From positions 1-10,046 of the forward strand of contig DATDCY010000323.1 in the NCBI GenBank assembly GCA_036524115.1: DNA of 10,046 nucleotides, read 5' to 3'. The notes under the pieces are model-generated. The model made no database searches and was not told where the DNA came from. It worked only from the letters and a program-made list of their open reading frames with translations. The DNA is from a bacterium. GTDB taxonomy: Bacteria; JAUVQV01; DATDCY01. A program made the translations under genes and the position numbers. Below are positions 1-8,134 of this stretch, piece by piece. Each line of letters opens with the position of its first letter. Position 1 is the first letter of the stretch.

Positions 1-196
1 CGCCGCTCACCAATGCCCCGAGCGCGGCCGCATCGCGCAGGTCACCGCGCACCAGTTCGACACCCGGCGTCGCGGCCAGGTCGCCGGCGCGGGCGGGGTC
101 GCGCACGAGCGCCCGCACGGGCGTCCCCGCCGCCGCCAGCCGCAGGCACAGCGCCCGCCCGATGAAGCCCGTGGCCCCGGTGACCAGCGCCGTCAT
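1..196 (-). CDS. NAD(P)-dependent epimerase/dehydratase-like protein, N-terminal part (runs off left edge)
   Basis: Only the first 65 codons lie in the window. Translation from the ATG at 196 starts MTALVTGATGFIGRAL, a Rossmann beta-alpha-beta opening with the glycine motif GATGFIG at residues 7-13. It continues through a second strand ending VRALVRDP and a GDLRD segment typical of the third strand and its Asp. This is the N-terminus of an extended short-chain dehydrogenase (NAD-dependent epimerase/dehydratase family), which oxidises or reduces nucleotide-sugar, sterol or lipid intermediates. The Arg after the second strand suggests NADP preference (inference). GAGAGGGG just before the ATG supports this start. 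The gene lies downstream of, and in the same direction as, the serine-palmitoyltransferase-like gene. That makes a ceramide reductase (CerR-like) role attractive, but the substrate-binding half is outside the window and other epimerases start the same way. Confidence 0.88.
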   Translation of the reverse strand, partial: MTALVTGATGFIGRALCLRLAAAGTPVRALVRDPARAGDLAATPGVELVRGDLRDAAALGALVSG

Positions 197-270
197 GCCC
201 CTCTCTCTTTCGCGCTCCACATGCGGCCGCCCGTCACAACCTGCTCCCCGCTCAGGCCGAACTCTCTCAT
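193..270 (-). CDS. candidate 25-residue leader ORF overlapping the epimerase start
   Basis: An ORF from the ATG at 270 encodes 25 residues (MREFGLSGEQV...KERGA). Its TGA overlaps the epimerase ATG as ATGA, the usual arrangement for translational coupling. GAGG lies five bases before its ATG, a good ribosome binding site. Codon choice looks like the neighbours. I recognise no family, and the reading frame stays open upstream to about 378, where the translation looks like noise. It could be a coupling leader, a remnant of a longer gene, or chance in GC-rich DNA. Confidence 0.25.
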   Translation of the reverse strand: MREFGLSGEQVVTGGRMWSAKERGA

Positions 271-412
271 CGCAACCTCGACCGGCAGGGCGCCGAGAAG
301 GGTCCAGATGCAAGGCGCCCGACGATCCGGCGACTGAGGCGGGCTCGTGCCCGCCGCAGGGAGGCGGGAGGAGGGCAACGCCGCAGATGGGCCCTTATCG
401 GCGGCCTGCCCA

Positions 413-578
413 GGGCTCCGGCCCGGGGGCGCCTGTGAACGGTCATAATGCGCCGGCCGCTTGCTGTGTCCGCTGAGTGTGGCCGGCGCATTGACAGTCG
501 AGCAGCTGATGAATGCTCTCGCGTACTGAGGGCCGCAGGGCGCGACAAAAGTGAACAGGCGCCCCCGGGCCGGAGCCC
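413..578. repeat. 166-base nested inverted repeat (24-bp perfect outer arms)
   Basis: Bases 413-436 are an exact reverse complement of 555-578 (24 bp). Past two mismatches, two more pairs follow inside. The 118 bases between contain a second perfect inverted repeat, 12 bp at 447-458 (AATGCGCCGGCC) against 481-492, with a 22-base loop. A 5-bp hairpin (GAGCA/TGCTC, 500-504 and 514-518) follows. The whole could fold as a long stem closing a multi-branch loop. Possible identities are a small non-autonomous element (MITE-like), a structured RNA downstream of the synthase gene, or a repetitive extragenic palindrome. No target-site duplication is visible at the ends, and no T-tract follows on either strand, so a simple terminator is unlikely. 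Confidence 0.8.
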
Positions 579-604
579 GACACGTGCACGGTACGGGAAC
601 GTGG

Positions 605-623
605 CCGGGGACGGATGCCCCGG
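605..623 (-). terminator. weak hairpin just after the synthase stop
   Basis: CCGGGG at 605-610 pairs with CCCCGG at 618-623 around a 7-base loop, starting two bases beyond the synthase stop codon. No T-run follows on the minus strand, so it is at best a stabilising 3' hairpin or a poor terminator. Confidence 0.25.
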
Positions 624-624
624 G

Positions 625-1854
625 CTAGACGACGTGGAGCGCGCGCCCCACCTGCTCCATCTTCGCGAGAGCGACATCCACCTGCTCCGGCGTGTGGGTC
701 GCCATCAGGCTCACGCGGAGGATGCACTCGCCCTCGGGGACTGCGGGCGCGACCACCGGGTTGACGAACACGCCCTCGTTCTGCAGCTCCTTGCACATCT
801 TGAAGGCCGTCAGACTGTCGCCGACGCGCACCGGGATGATCGGCGTCTCGGAGGGCCCGATGTCGTAGCCGATCGAGCGCAGCCCCTCGCGCATCCGCGC
901 CGTGATCTCCCAGAGCCGCTCGATGCGCTCGGGCTCGCGCCTCATGATCCGCAGCGCCGCCCGCACCGCCTCGACGTTCGAGGGCGGCATGCTCGCGCTG
1001 AAGATCAGCGCGCGCGACTTGTGCTTGAGGTACTCGATCGTGTCCGCGTCCGCCGCGATGAAGCCGCCGAGCGAGGCCAGGGACTTGCTGAACGTCCCCA
1101 TGATGATCTGGACGCGCTTCTCCAGCCCGAAGTGGTTCACCGTGCCGGCGCCGCACTTCCCCATCACGCCGATGCCGTGCGCGTCGTCCACCATGAGGCC
1201 GGCGCGGTGGCGCTCGCAGACCGTCGCGATCTCGGGCAGCGGCGCGATGTCCCCCTCCATGCTGTAGACGCCGTCGACGACGACGAGCTTGCCGCTCTCG
1301 GGCGGCAGCGCCCGCAGCACGCGGTCGAGGTCCTCGAGGTCGTTGTGCTGGAACTTGAGCTTGCGGCCGTAGCTGAGCCTGCAGCCGTCGATGATGCTCG
1401 CGTGGTCGAGACGGTCGGTGACCACGTACTCGCCGCGGTCGACCATCGCCGAGATCGCGCCGAGGTTCGCCTGGAAGCCGGTCGAGAAGACGATCGCCCC
1501 CGGCAGGCCGACGAGGTCCGCCAGCTCCTCCTCGAGCATCCGGTGGATGTCGAGGCTGCCGTTGAGGAAGCGCGAGCCGGAGCAGCCGGTGCCGTAGCGC
1601 TCGACCGCGTCGATGGCCGCCTTCTTGATTTCCGGGTGGTTCGTCAGCCCGAGGTAGCTGTTCGAGCCGAACATGAGGACCTCGCGGCCCTCGATCGTGA
1701 CCACCGTGTCCTGCGCGGAGGAGATCTCCCGGAAATAGGGGTAGATCCCGAGCGACTTGACCATCCGCGACTCGTGGAAGCGGACGGCCTTGCCCTTCAG
1801 CGGCAGCGTCTCGGCGGCCGAAACGGTCGACTTCTTGGTCTTGGCGTCAGACAT
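625..1854 (-). CDS. spt: alpha-oxoamine synthase, probably serine palmitoyltransferase
   Basis: This 409-residue cytosolic PLP enzyme belongs to the alpha-oxoamine synthase family, which condenses an amino acid with an acyl-CoA or acyl-ACP and releases CO2. Visible are the fold type I landmarks: GSNSYLGL (63-70), [12 protein letters not shown] (88-99), the PLP-stacking His in DHAS (His151), DDAHGIG (223-229) and the Schiff-base Lys257 in [12 protein letters not shown]. The C-terminal [13 protein letters not shown] and RVSLMATHT resemble bacterial serine palmitoyltransferases more than KBL or BioF. That assignment is from memory of family sequences, not a search. The family is about 400 residues, so it is full length, with about 30 extra polar N-terminal residues. 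No Shine-Dalgarno precedes the ATG at 1854, but a good -10 box lies so close that the mRNA may be leaderless. The same-strand epimerase downstream supports sphingoid-base synthesis. Alternatives are 2-amino-3-ketobutyrate CoA ligase and 8-amino-7-oxononanoate synthase; no threonine dehydrogenase or biotin genes are nearby. Confidence 0.9.
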   Translation of the reverse strand: MSDAKTKKSTVSAAETLPLKGKAVRFHESRMVKSLGIYPYFREISSAQDTVVTIEGREVLMFGSNSYLGLTNHPEIKKAAIDAVERYGTGCSGSRFLNGSLDIHRMLEEELADLVGLPGAIVFSTGFQANLGAISAMVDRGEYVVTDRLDHASIIDGCRLSYGRKLKFQHNDLEDLDRVLRALPPESGKLVVVDGVYSMEGDIAPLPEIATVCERHRAGLMVDDAHGIGVMGKCGAGTVNHFGLEKRVQIIMGTFSKSLASLGGFIAADADTIEYLKHKSRALIFSASMPPSNVEAVRAALRIMRREPERIERLWEITARMREGLRSIGYDIGPSETPIIPVRVGDSLTAFKMCKELQNEGVFVNPVVAPAVPEGECILRVSLMATHTPEQVDVALAKMEQVGRALHVV

Positions 1855-1863
1855 GATCGGGGA

Positions 1864-1891
1864 AGTATACCGAATCCGGGAGATAAATCAA
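1864..1891 (-). promoter_or_regulatory. sigma-70-type promoter for the synthase gene
   Basis: On the minus strand TTGATT (1886-1891) and TATACT (1864-1869) are separated by 16 bases. The -10 box is one change from consensus. The expected start point near 1857 leaves only about three bases before the ATG at 1854, so the transcript would be essentially leaderless. Confidence 0.6.
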
Positions 1892-1949
1892 CGATTCCGG
1901 GGGGTCCCCAATTCCGCGCGTCCGCGCGGATCGCGGGGGGGCGTCCTCT

Positions 1950-2141
1950 TCAGACCCGGTTGCAGGGCCGCGAGGCGATACGCTCCCACGTCGGCTCGTC
2001 GATCAGCTCGCAGCACTCGGCGATCCCCGATTCGCGGCTGCATTCCCGGCAGCGCAGGATCGCGGTCTGTCAGCGGACGACCAGCTCGAGCCGCCCGCCG
2101 CAGGCCGGGCAGCGCATGCTCTTCTTCTCGCGCGGTTCCAT
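1950..2141 (-). CDS. dual-CXXC zinc-ribbon mini-protein with in-frame UGA, candidate selenoprotein
   Basis: Reading from the ATG at 2141, the frame gives MEPREKKSMRCPACGG (CXXC at Cys11/Cys14). It reaches a TGA at codon 24 (2070-2072) and continues in the same frame as QTAILRCRECSRESG (CXXC at Cys31/Cys34), ending RPCNRV and TGA at 1950. Each half alone is half a zinc ribbon; together they make a compact 63-residue CXXC-x16-CXXC protein with more Cys at 43, 44 and 60. I recall an NCBI family named dual CXXC motif small (seleno)protein that this fits, so UGA is probably read as selenocysteine. A GG-looped hairpin sits at SECIS distance after it. Alternatives are a TGG-to-TGA nonsense change, a sequencing error, or readthrough. 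Genome-wide UGA recoding is ruled out because four neighbouring genes end in TGA. Function is unknown; metal binding or redox is plausible. No clear Shine-Dalgarno is present, but TAAGAT lies seven bases before the ATG as a possible -10 box. Met9 is an alternative start. Confidence 0.72.
2034..2055 (-). promoter_or_regulatory. SECIS-like hairpin downstream of the in-frame UGA
   Basis: On the minus strand GCGCUGC (2055-2049) pairs with GCAGC-C-GC (2041-2034), seven pairs with one bulged C. It closes a seven-base loop CGGGAAU (2048-2042). Twenty-two bases separate the UGA from the loop G-run. Bacterial SECIS elements are short stems within about 40 bases of the UGA with G or GG early in the apical loop and often one bulged base, so geometry agrees. 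GC-rich DNA forms such hairpins easily, so this is supportive, not proof. Confidence 0.45.
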
Positions 2142-2162
2142 GCATACTATCTTACCGCACCC

Positions 2163-2192
2163 GCGGACGCGGCGCACGCGCGCCGCATCCGC
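2163..2192 (-). terminator. strong hairpin after the transketolase stop, no T-tract
   Basis: Eight bases beyond the transketolase stop, GCGGCGC (2169-2175) pairs perfectly with 2180-2186 around a 4-base loop. After one mismatch five more pairs extend the stem (2163-2167 with 2188-2192). On the minus strand no T-run follows, so it is a terminator-like or 3'-protecting hairpin rather than a textbook intrinsic terminator. Confidence 0.4.
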
Positions 2193-2200
2193 CCATGCCG

Positions 2201-4222
2201 CTACGCGCGCAGGACGGACCGCACGGCGTTCGCGACGCCCTCGGGGGTGATGCCGAAATACTTGAACAGCGCGCCGGCCGGCGCCGACTCCCCGAAGCGG
2301 TCGAGGCCGACGACCGCGCCCTCGAGCCCGACGTACTTGTGCCAGCAGGCCGTGACGCCCGCCTCGACGGCGACGCGCGGGATGCCCGGCGGCAGCACGG
2401 CGTCGCGCCATGCGGCCTCCTGGCGGTCGAACACGCCGCACGAGGGCATGGAGACCACGCGCACCGCGATCCCCGCCTCGGCCAGCGCCTTCTGCGCGCC
2501 GAGCGCGACGGACACCTCGGAGCCGGTGGCGATGATGACCGCGCGGGCCGGCCCGCCGGCCGCCTCGGCCAGCACGTAGCCGCCGCGGCGGATGGCCGCC
2601 GTCTGCGCCGCGTCGCGCTTCTGGAAGGGGAGGTTCTGCCGCGAGAAGAGCAGCGAGGTCGGCCCGTCGCGCCGCTCGAGCGCCGCCGCCCAGGCCACCG
2701 CGGATTCCACCGTGTCGCAGGGGCGCCAGACGTCCATGTTCGGGATCAGCCGCAGCGTGGCGGTCTGCTCGACCGCCTGGTGCGTCGGGCCGTCCTCGCC
2801 GAGCCCGATCGAGTCGTGCGTGTAGACGAAGACCTGGCGCGCCTTCATGAGCGCGGCCATGCGCAGCGCGTTGCGGGCGTACTCCGAGAACATGAGGAAG
2901 GTCGACGAGTACGGGATGAGCCCCCCGTGCAGCGCGATGCCGTTGCAGATCGCGCTCATGCCGAACTCGCGCACCCCGAAGTAGAGGTAGGTGCCGCCGC
3001 TCTCGCGCGTGACCGGCACCGCGCCGCTCCAGAGCGTGAGGTTCGAGCCGGCGAGGTCCGCCGAGCCGCCGATGAGCTCGGGGAGGACCTTGCCGTAGGC
3101 CTCGATGCAGTTCTGCGAGGCCTTGCGCGTGGCGATCGACTCGCCCTTGGCGGCGAACGCCGCGAGCGTCGCATCGACGTGCGCGGCCCACCCCGCGGGC
3201 AGCTCGCCGGCGATGCGCCGCCGGAATTCGGCCGCCAGGTCCGGATGGGCCTTGGCGTACGCGTCGAAGCGCCGCTGCCACTCCGCCTGCAGCCGCGCGC
3301 CGCGCGGGCGCCCGTCGAACCCCCGGTAGACCTCGTCCGGGATCTCGAAGGGCAGGTGGTGCCAGCCGATGTGCGGGCGGGTCGCGGCGATCTCGGCCTC
3401 GCCGAGCGGCGCGCCGTGCACGTCGTGCGTCCCGGCCTTCGTCGCGGCGCCCATGCCGATCACGGTCTTGCAGCAGATGATGCTCGGCCGCGCGGTCTCC
3501 GCCCTGGCGGCGAGGATGGCCGCGTGGATCGCCTCGGGGTCGTGCCCGTTGACGTCGCGCACGACGTGCCAGCCGTAGGCTTCGAAACGCTTCGGCGTGT
3601 CGTCGGTGAACCAGCCGCTGACGTGGCCGTCGATCGAGATGCCGTTGTCGTCGTAGAAGCAGGTGAGCTTGCCGAGGCCGAGCGTGCCCGCCAGCGAGCA
3701 GGCCTCGTGGCTGATCCCCTCCATGAGGCAGCCGTCGCCGAGGAAGACCCACGTCGCGTGGTCGACAATCTCGTGGCCGGGGCGGTTGAAGGCGCGCGCG
3801 AGGACCATCTCCGCGACCGCCATGCCCACCGCGTTGGCGAGGCCCTGCCCGAGCGGCCCCGTCGTCGTCTCCACGCCGGGCGTGACGCCGACCTCCGGGT
3901 GGCCGGGGGTCTTCGAATGCAGCTGCCGGAAGGCCTTGATGTCGTCCATCGTCAGGTCGTAGCCGGTCAGGTGCAGCAGCGCGTAGAGCAGCATCGAGCC
4001 GTGGCCGTTCGAGAGCACGAAGCGGTCACGGTTGGCCCACGCCGGGTCGGCCGGGTTGTGCCGCAGGTGGTGGTTCCAGAGCACCGTCGCGATCTCGGCC
4101 ATGCCCATCGGCATGCCGGGGTGCCCGGACTTCGCCTTCTCCACCGCGTCCATGGCCAGCGCGCGGATCGCGCTGGTCAGGTTCGTGAACGCGGGCCTCT
4201 CGAAATCGCTGAACGTGGCCAT
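2201..4222 (-). CDS. tkt: transketolase
   Basis: This complete 673-residue thiamine-diphosphate enzyme transfers two-carbon ketol units between sugar phosphates in the pentose phosphate or Calvin pathway, in the cytosol. Domains run in the usual order: N-terminal ThDP pyrophosphate domain with SGHPGMPMG (His34), SNGHGS (His74), TTGPLGQG (120-127) and the Mg/ThDP motif GDG (162-164) to DDNG (191-194); a pyrimidine-binding domain with VREFGM (Glu419) and [14 protein letters not shown] (His469, His481); and a C-terminal domain with ATGSEV. All catalytic residues known for the family are present, and the length matches E. coli TktA (about 660). I place the start at the ATG at 4222, giving [10 protein letters not shown], because GGAG sits five bases upstream; an in-frame ATG at 4264 would add 14 unlikely Gly-rich residues. 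No class II aldolase, epimerase or RuBisCO gene is in the window to say which pathway dominates. Confidence 0.98.
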   Translation of the reverse strand: MATFSDFERPAFTNLTSAIRALAMDAVEKAKSGHPGMPMGMAEIATVLWNHHLRHNPADPAWANRDRFVLSNGHGSMLLYALLHLTGYDLTMDDIKAFRQLHSKTPGHPEVGVTPGVETTTGPLGQGLANAVGMAVAEMVLARAFNRPGHEIVDHATWVFLGDGCLMEGISHEACSLAGTLGLGKLTCFYDDNGISIDGHVSGWFTDDTPKRFEAYGWHVVRDVNGHDPEAIHAAILAARAETARPSIICCKTVIGMGAATKAGTHDVHGAPLGEAEIAATRPHIGWHHLPFEIPDEVYRGFDGRPRGARLQAEWQRRFDAYAKAHPDLAAEFRRRIAGELPAGWAAHVDATLAAFAAKGESIATRKASQNCIEAYGKVLPELIGGSADLAGSNLTLWSGAVPVTRESGGTYLYFGVREFGMSAICNGIALHGGLIPYSSTFLMFSEYARNALRMAALMKARQVFVYTHDSIGLGEDGPTHQAVEQTATLRLIPNMDVWRPCDTVESAVAWAAALERRDGPTSLLFSRQNLPFQKRDAAQTAAIRRGGYVLAEAAGGPARAVIIATGSEVSVALGAQKALAEAGIAVRVVSMPSCGVFDRQEAAWRDAVLPPGIPRVAVEAGVTACWHKYVGLEGAVVGLDRFGESAPAGALFKYFGITPEGVANAVRSVLRA

Positions 4223-4315
4223 AGTCTCCCCGGGGCCTCCCGCCCCCTGCCCTTCCCCGATCATGCAGCGTCGGACACCGCGCGCCCGGCTGGATCCGGC
4301 GATGCGGCGCGGTAG

Positions 4316-4344
4316 AGAGTGCCGCCGAAGCGGCCCGATGTCAA
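4316..4344 (-). promoter_or_regulatory. possible transketolase promoter
   Basis: A perfect -35 box TTGACA (4339-4344, minus strand) is followed after 17 bases by CACTCT (4316-4321), a poor -10 box that keeps only the conserved second A and final T. The spacer includes a GCCGC-TTCG-GCGGC hairpin, which is odd for a promoter and lowers confidence. The leader would be about 85 bases. Confidence 0.35.
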
Positions 4345-4352
4345 GCGACCAG

Positions 4353-4373
4353 ACCCATTGATTATCAATGGGT
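4353..4373. promoter_or_regulatory. 21-base near-perfect palindrome, candidate operator
   Basis: Ten-base arms ACCCATTGAT (4353-4362) and its exact complement (4364-4373) flank one central T. It lies between divergent tkt and the DUF2889-like gene, just upstream of the possible tkt -35 box and 63 bases before the plus-strand ATG. The AT-rich core stands out from the GC-rich surroundings, suggesting a dimeric regulator site. The core TTGAT/ATCAA half-sites look FNR-like but are one base apart instead of four. Confidence 0.5.
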
Positions 4374-4435
4374 TGTGCACTCCGTCACACACCCGAACTT
4401 GACGGCCCGATTTCCGGAGGCTACGGTGCACTTCA

Positions 4436-4894
4436 ATGGACATCTTCCAGCGCAGCATCCACTCCAACGTCAAGCAGATCGACGAAGGACGGCTGCTCGT
4501 GCAGAGCTCGCTGCTGGACCTGGAGCACTCCCTGCACCTGGAACTGGTCGTGCGCATGGCCGACCGCACCATCGAGTCCGCGAAGGCCACCATGAGCAAG
4601 ACGCCGCTGACGCGGTGCGCCAAGGGGACGGAGGGCATCCGCTGGCTGGCGGGGGTCTCGATCGACCGCGGCGTCCTGCGCGAGATCCACCGGCGCGTCG
4701 GCGGACCAAGGGGCTGCGCGCACCTCGTCGAGCTGGTGGAGAACGCGGTGCGCCTGGTCTCGATGATCCTCATCGGCAACTCGCTCACCTACTGGAGCGA
4801 GCTGAAGGGGAAGCTGACCGAGGAGGAGATCGTCGCCGAGGGGCGGCGGAAGCTGAAGAACACCTGCCTCGTCTTCGCGGACGAGGATCAGTGA
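4436..4894 (+). CDS. DUF2889-like protein of unknown function
   Basis: A 152-residue protein whose pattern matches my memory of DUF2889. An N-terminal RSIHSNVKQIDEGRLLV segment leads to SSLLDLEHS. The middle contains Cys61 and a WLAGVSIDRGVLREIHRRVGG stretch, followed by RGCAHLVEL (Cys94, His96) near residues 93-100. The Cys and CxHL positions could bind a metal, but the family has no established function. No signal peptide or clear membrane segment is seen. The start is uncertain: GGAGG at 4416-4420 lies 15 bases before the ATG, longer than usual, but no in-frame alternative start is closer. It is divergent from tkt and its 3' end overlaps the following minus-strand gene by seven bases, so the two stop codons interlock. 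Confidence 0.8.
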   Translation: MDIFQRSIHSNVKQIDEGRLLVQSSLLDLEHSLHLELVVRMADRTIESAKATMSKTPLTRCAKGTEGIRWLAGVSIDRGVLREIHRRVGGPRGCAHLVELVENAVRLVSMILIGNSLTYWSELKGKLTEEEIVAEGRRKLKNTCLVFADEDQ

Positions 4895-5115
4895 TCCGGT
4901 TCCTGCCCCTCGTCGTCGCGCGGCGCCGGGCCGCCGGCCAGCTCCTCCGGTAGCGGCAGGGGCGCGCTCAGCACCTGGAGGTTGTCCTCCTCCAGCGTCC
5001 CGGCCTCCTTCTGGAGCTTGCGCTCGACGCGGCGGGCTTCCTTCTCCTTCTGCTTCTGCTGCCGCGCCATTTCCTTCTGGCGCTTCTGGAACGACGGTCG
5101 CTGCTTCTTCGGCAT
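4888..5115 (-). CDS. small Lys/Arg/Gln-rich hypothetical protein
   Basis: A 75-residue protein starting MPKKQRPSFQKRQKEMARQQ. Residues 1-37 are a highly charged, probably helical or coiled-coil stretch of Lys, Arg, Gln and Glu. The rest is a Pro/Leu-rich then acidic tail ending DDEGQEPDH. Small basic MPKK..RPSF-KR proteins of this kind recur in deltaproteobacterial genomes, by memory, often without a function; nucleic-acid or ribosome binding is a reasonable guess. AGAGGA eight bases before the ATG supports the start. It follows the cold-shock gene on the same strand, but a strong terminator lies between them, so it probably has separate expression. Its stop overlaps the opposing DUF2889-like gene. 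Confidence 0.75.
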   Translation of the reverse strand: MPKKQRPSFQKRQKEMARQQKQKEKEARRVERKLQKEAGTLEEDNLQVLSAPLPLPEELAGGPAPRDDEGQEPDH

Positions 5116-5172
5116 GCCTCACGTCCTCTCGTTCGGGGGCCGGGGGGAGCGCTCCCCCGCGGAGCGGGGCGG

Positions 5173-5212
5173 AAAAATCAACGGCCCCCGCTCCCACGCG
5201 GGAGGGGGGCCG
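5173..5212 (-). terminator. intrinsic terminator of the cold-shock gene
   Basis: On the minus strand a 13-bp GC-rich stem (5200-5212 with 5182-5195, one bulged base) closes a 4-base loop, followed within five bases by TTTTT (5177-5173). It starts 18 bases after the cold-shock stop codon. This is the clearest terminator in the window. Confidence 0.85.
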
Positions 5213-5230
5213 CTGAGGCGTCGGGCGGGA

Positions 5231-5434
5231 TCAGACAGCGCGGACGTTGGCCGCAGCCGGGCCCTTCTGCCCCTGGACGATATCGAACTCGACGGTCTGA
5301 CCCTCGCTCAGGCTCTTGAAGCCCGTGCCGAGGATCGCCGTGTGATGGACGAAGACGTCCTTCGAGCCGTCGTCGAGGCTGATGAACCCGAAGCCCTTCT
5401 GATCATTGAACCACTTCACCGTACCACGCGCCAT
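5231..5434 (-). CDS. csp: CspA-family cold-shock protein
   Basis: A 67-residue single cold-shock domain, an OB-fold RNA chaperone that binds single-stranded RNA and DNA in the cytosol. It starts [19 protein letters not shown], with RNP1 (KGFGFI, residues 13-18) and RNP2 (VFVHH, 27-31), and has the family's usual length. I choose the ATG at 5434 because AAGGAAAG directly precedes it and the family begins here; the upstream in-frame start at 5473 would add 13 unrelated residues. It has its own putative promoter, a leader of about 107 bases and an intrinsic terminator, so it is monocistronic. Whether it is cold-induced cannot be told from sequence; many CspA paralogues are not. Confidence 0.97.
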   Translation of the reverse strand: MARGTVKWFNDQKGFGFISLDDGSKDVFVHHTAILGTGFKSLSEGQTVEFDIVQGQKGPAAANVRAV

Positions 5435-5454
5435 CTTTCCTTCCCTTCCCACCA

Positions 5455-5480
5455 ATCCCGTGTAGTAACGCACGCGGGAT
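5455..5480 (-). promoter_or_regulatory. hairpin in the cold-shock mRNA leader
   Basis: ATCCCG and CGGGAT (5455-5460 and 5475-5480) can pair; an alternative register gives a 5-bp stem, a 2-base bulge and three inner pairs. It lies about 20 bases upstream of the start codon, near the ribosome binding site. Long structured leaders are typical of cold-shock genes, but the stem is short. Confidence 0.3.
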
Positions 5481-5548
5481 CATGGCCCCCGGTGCACCTC
5501 TGTTTGCCAACAATTGGGGATTGAGCAACTGTAGGCTACTGAGCCACT

Positions 5549-5577
5549 ACCATACACGGCGCCGCAGGCGTTGTCCA
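5549..5577 (-). promoter_or_regulatory. putative cold-shock gene promoter
   Basis: Minus-strand TGGACA (5572-5577) and TATGGT (5549-5554) are 17 bases apart, one and two changes from the sigma-70 consensus. A start near 5542 gives a leader of about 107 bases before the ATG at 5434. The -35 box overlaps that of the divergent phosphorylase promoter. Confidence 0.5.
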
Positions 5578-5599
5578 GAGGTATTTTTCTGGCTATAGT
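5571..5599 (+). promoter_or_regulatory. putative glycogen phosphorylase promoter
   Basis: TTGTCC (5571-5576) and TATAGT (5594-5599) have an ideal 17-base spacer. Transcription would begin near 5606, right at the GGGAGGG ribosome binding site and about 14 bases before the ATG at 5620, so the leader is very short. Confidence 0.6.
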
Positions 5600-5619
5600 C
5601 GCCGGCGGGAGGGAACCCG

Positions 5620-8100
<2,481 letters not shown>

Positions 8101-8134
8101 GCACGAGAATCCAGTCCGGCAGCCGCCGCGCACC

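Larger units (their letters stand above)
197..624. other. 428-base gap without a convincing large gene, rich in inverted repeats
   Basis: Between the synthase stop and the epimerase start no ORF has family resemblance; the six-frame translations here look like Arg/Pro/Ala-rich noise. The gap holds a hairpin next to the synthase stop (605-623), a 166-base nested inverted repeat (413-578), a perfect 7-bp stem with a 4-base loop (GGCGGGC at 338-344 with its complement at 349-355), and the small leader ORF at 193-270. I see no clear sigma-70 promoter for the epimerase gene. Confidence 0.7.

Noticed and set aside
413-578. Simple rho-independent terminator of the synthase gene
   Set aside because: Arms are far apart, nested hairpins occur inside, and no T-run follows on either strand.
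1950-2141. Genome-wide UGA recoding (Gly or Trp) as the explanation for the in-frame TGA
   Set aside because: The cold-shock, phosphorylase, DUF2889-like and collagen-like genes all end at TGA where their families end.
1888-2145. 85-codon minus-strand ORF from an ATG four bases upstream of the UGA gene start
   Set aside because: Shifted frame of the CXXC gene; it destroys both CXXC motifs and looks like Arg/Pro noise.
448-2250. 600-codon plus-strand ORF opposite the synthase
   Set aside because: Its translation is low-complexity Arg/Asp/His/Val/Leu-rich and lies antisense to a gene with clear family motifs; long open antisense frames are expected at this GC content.
1757-4315. 852-codon plus-strand ORF opposite transketolase
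   Set aside because: Antisense shadow of tkt with biased composition and no recognisable motif.
4358-4368. FNR/CRP-type site in the palindrome
   Set aside because: The half-sites TTGAT and ATCAA are separated by one base; FNR needs four.
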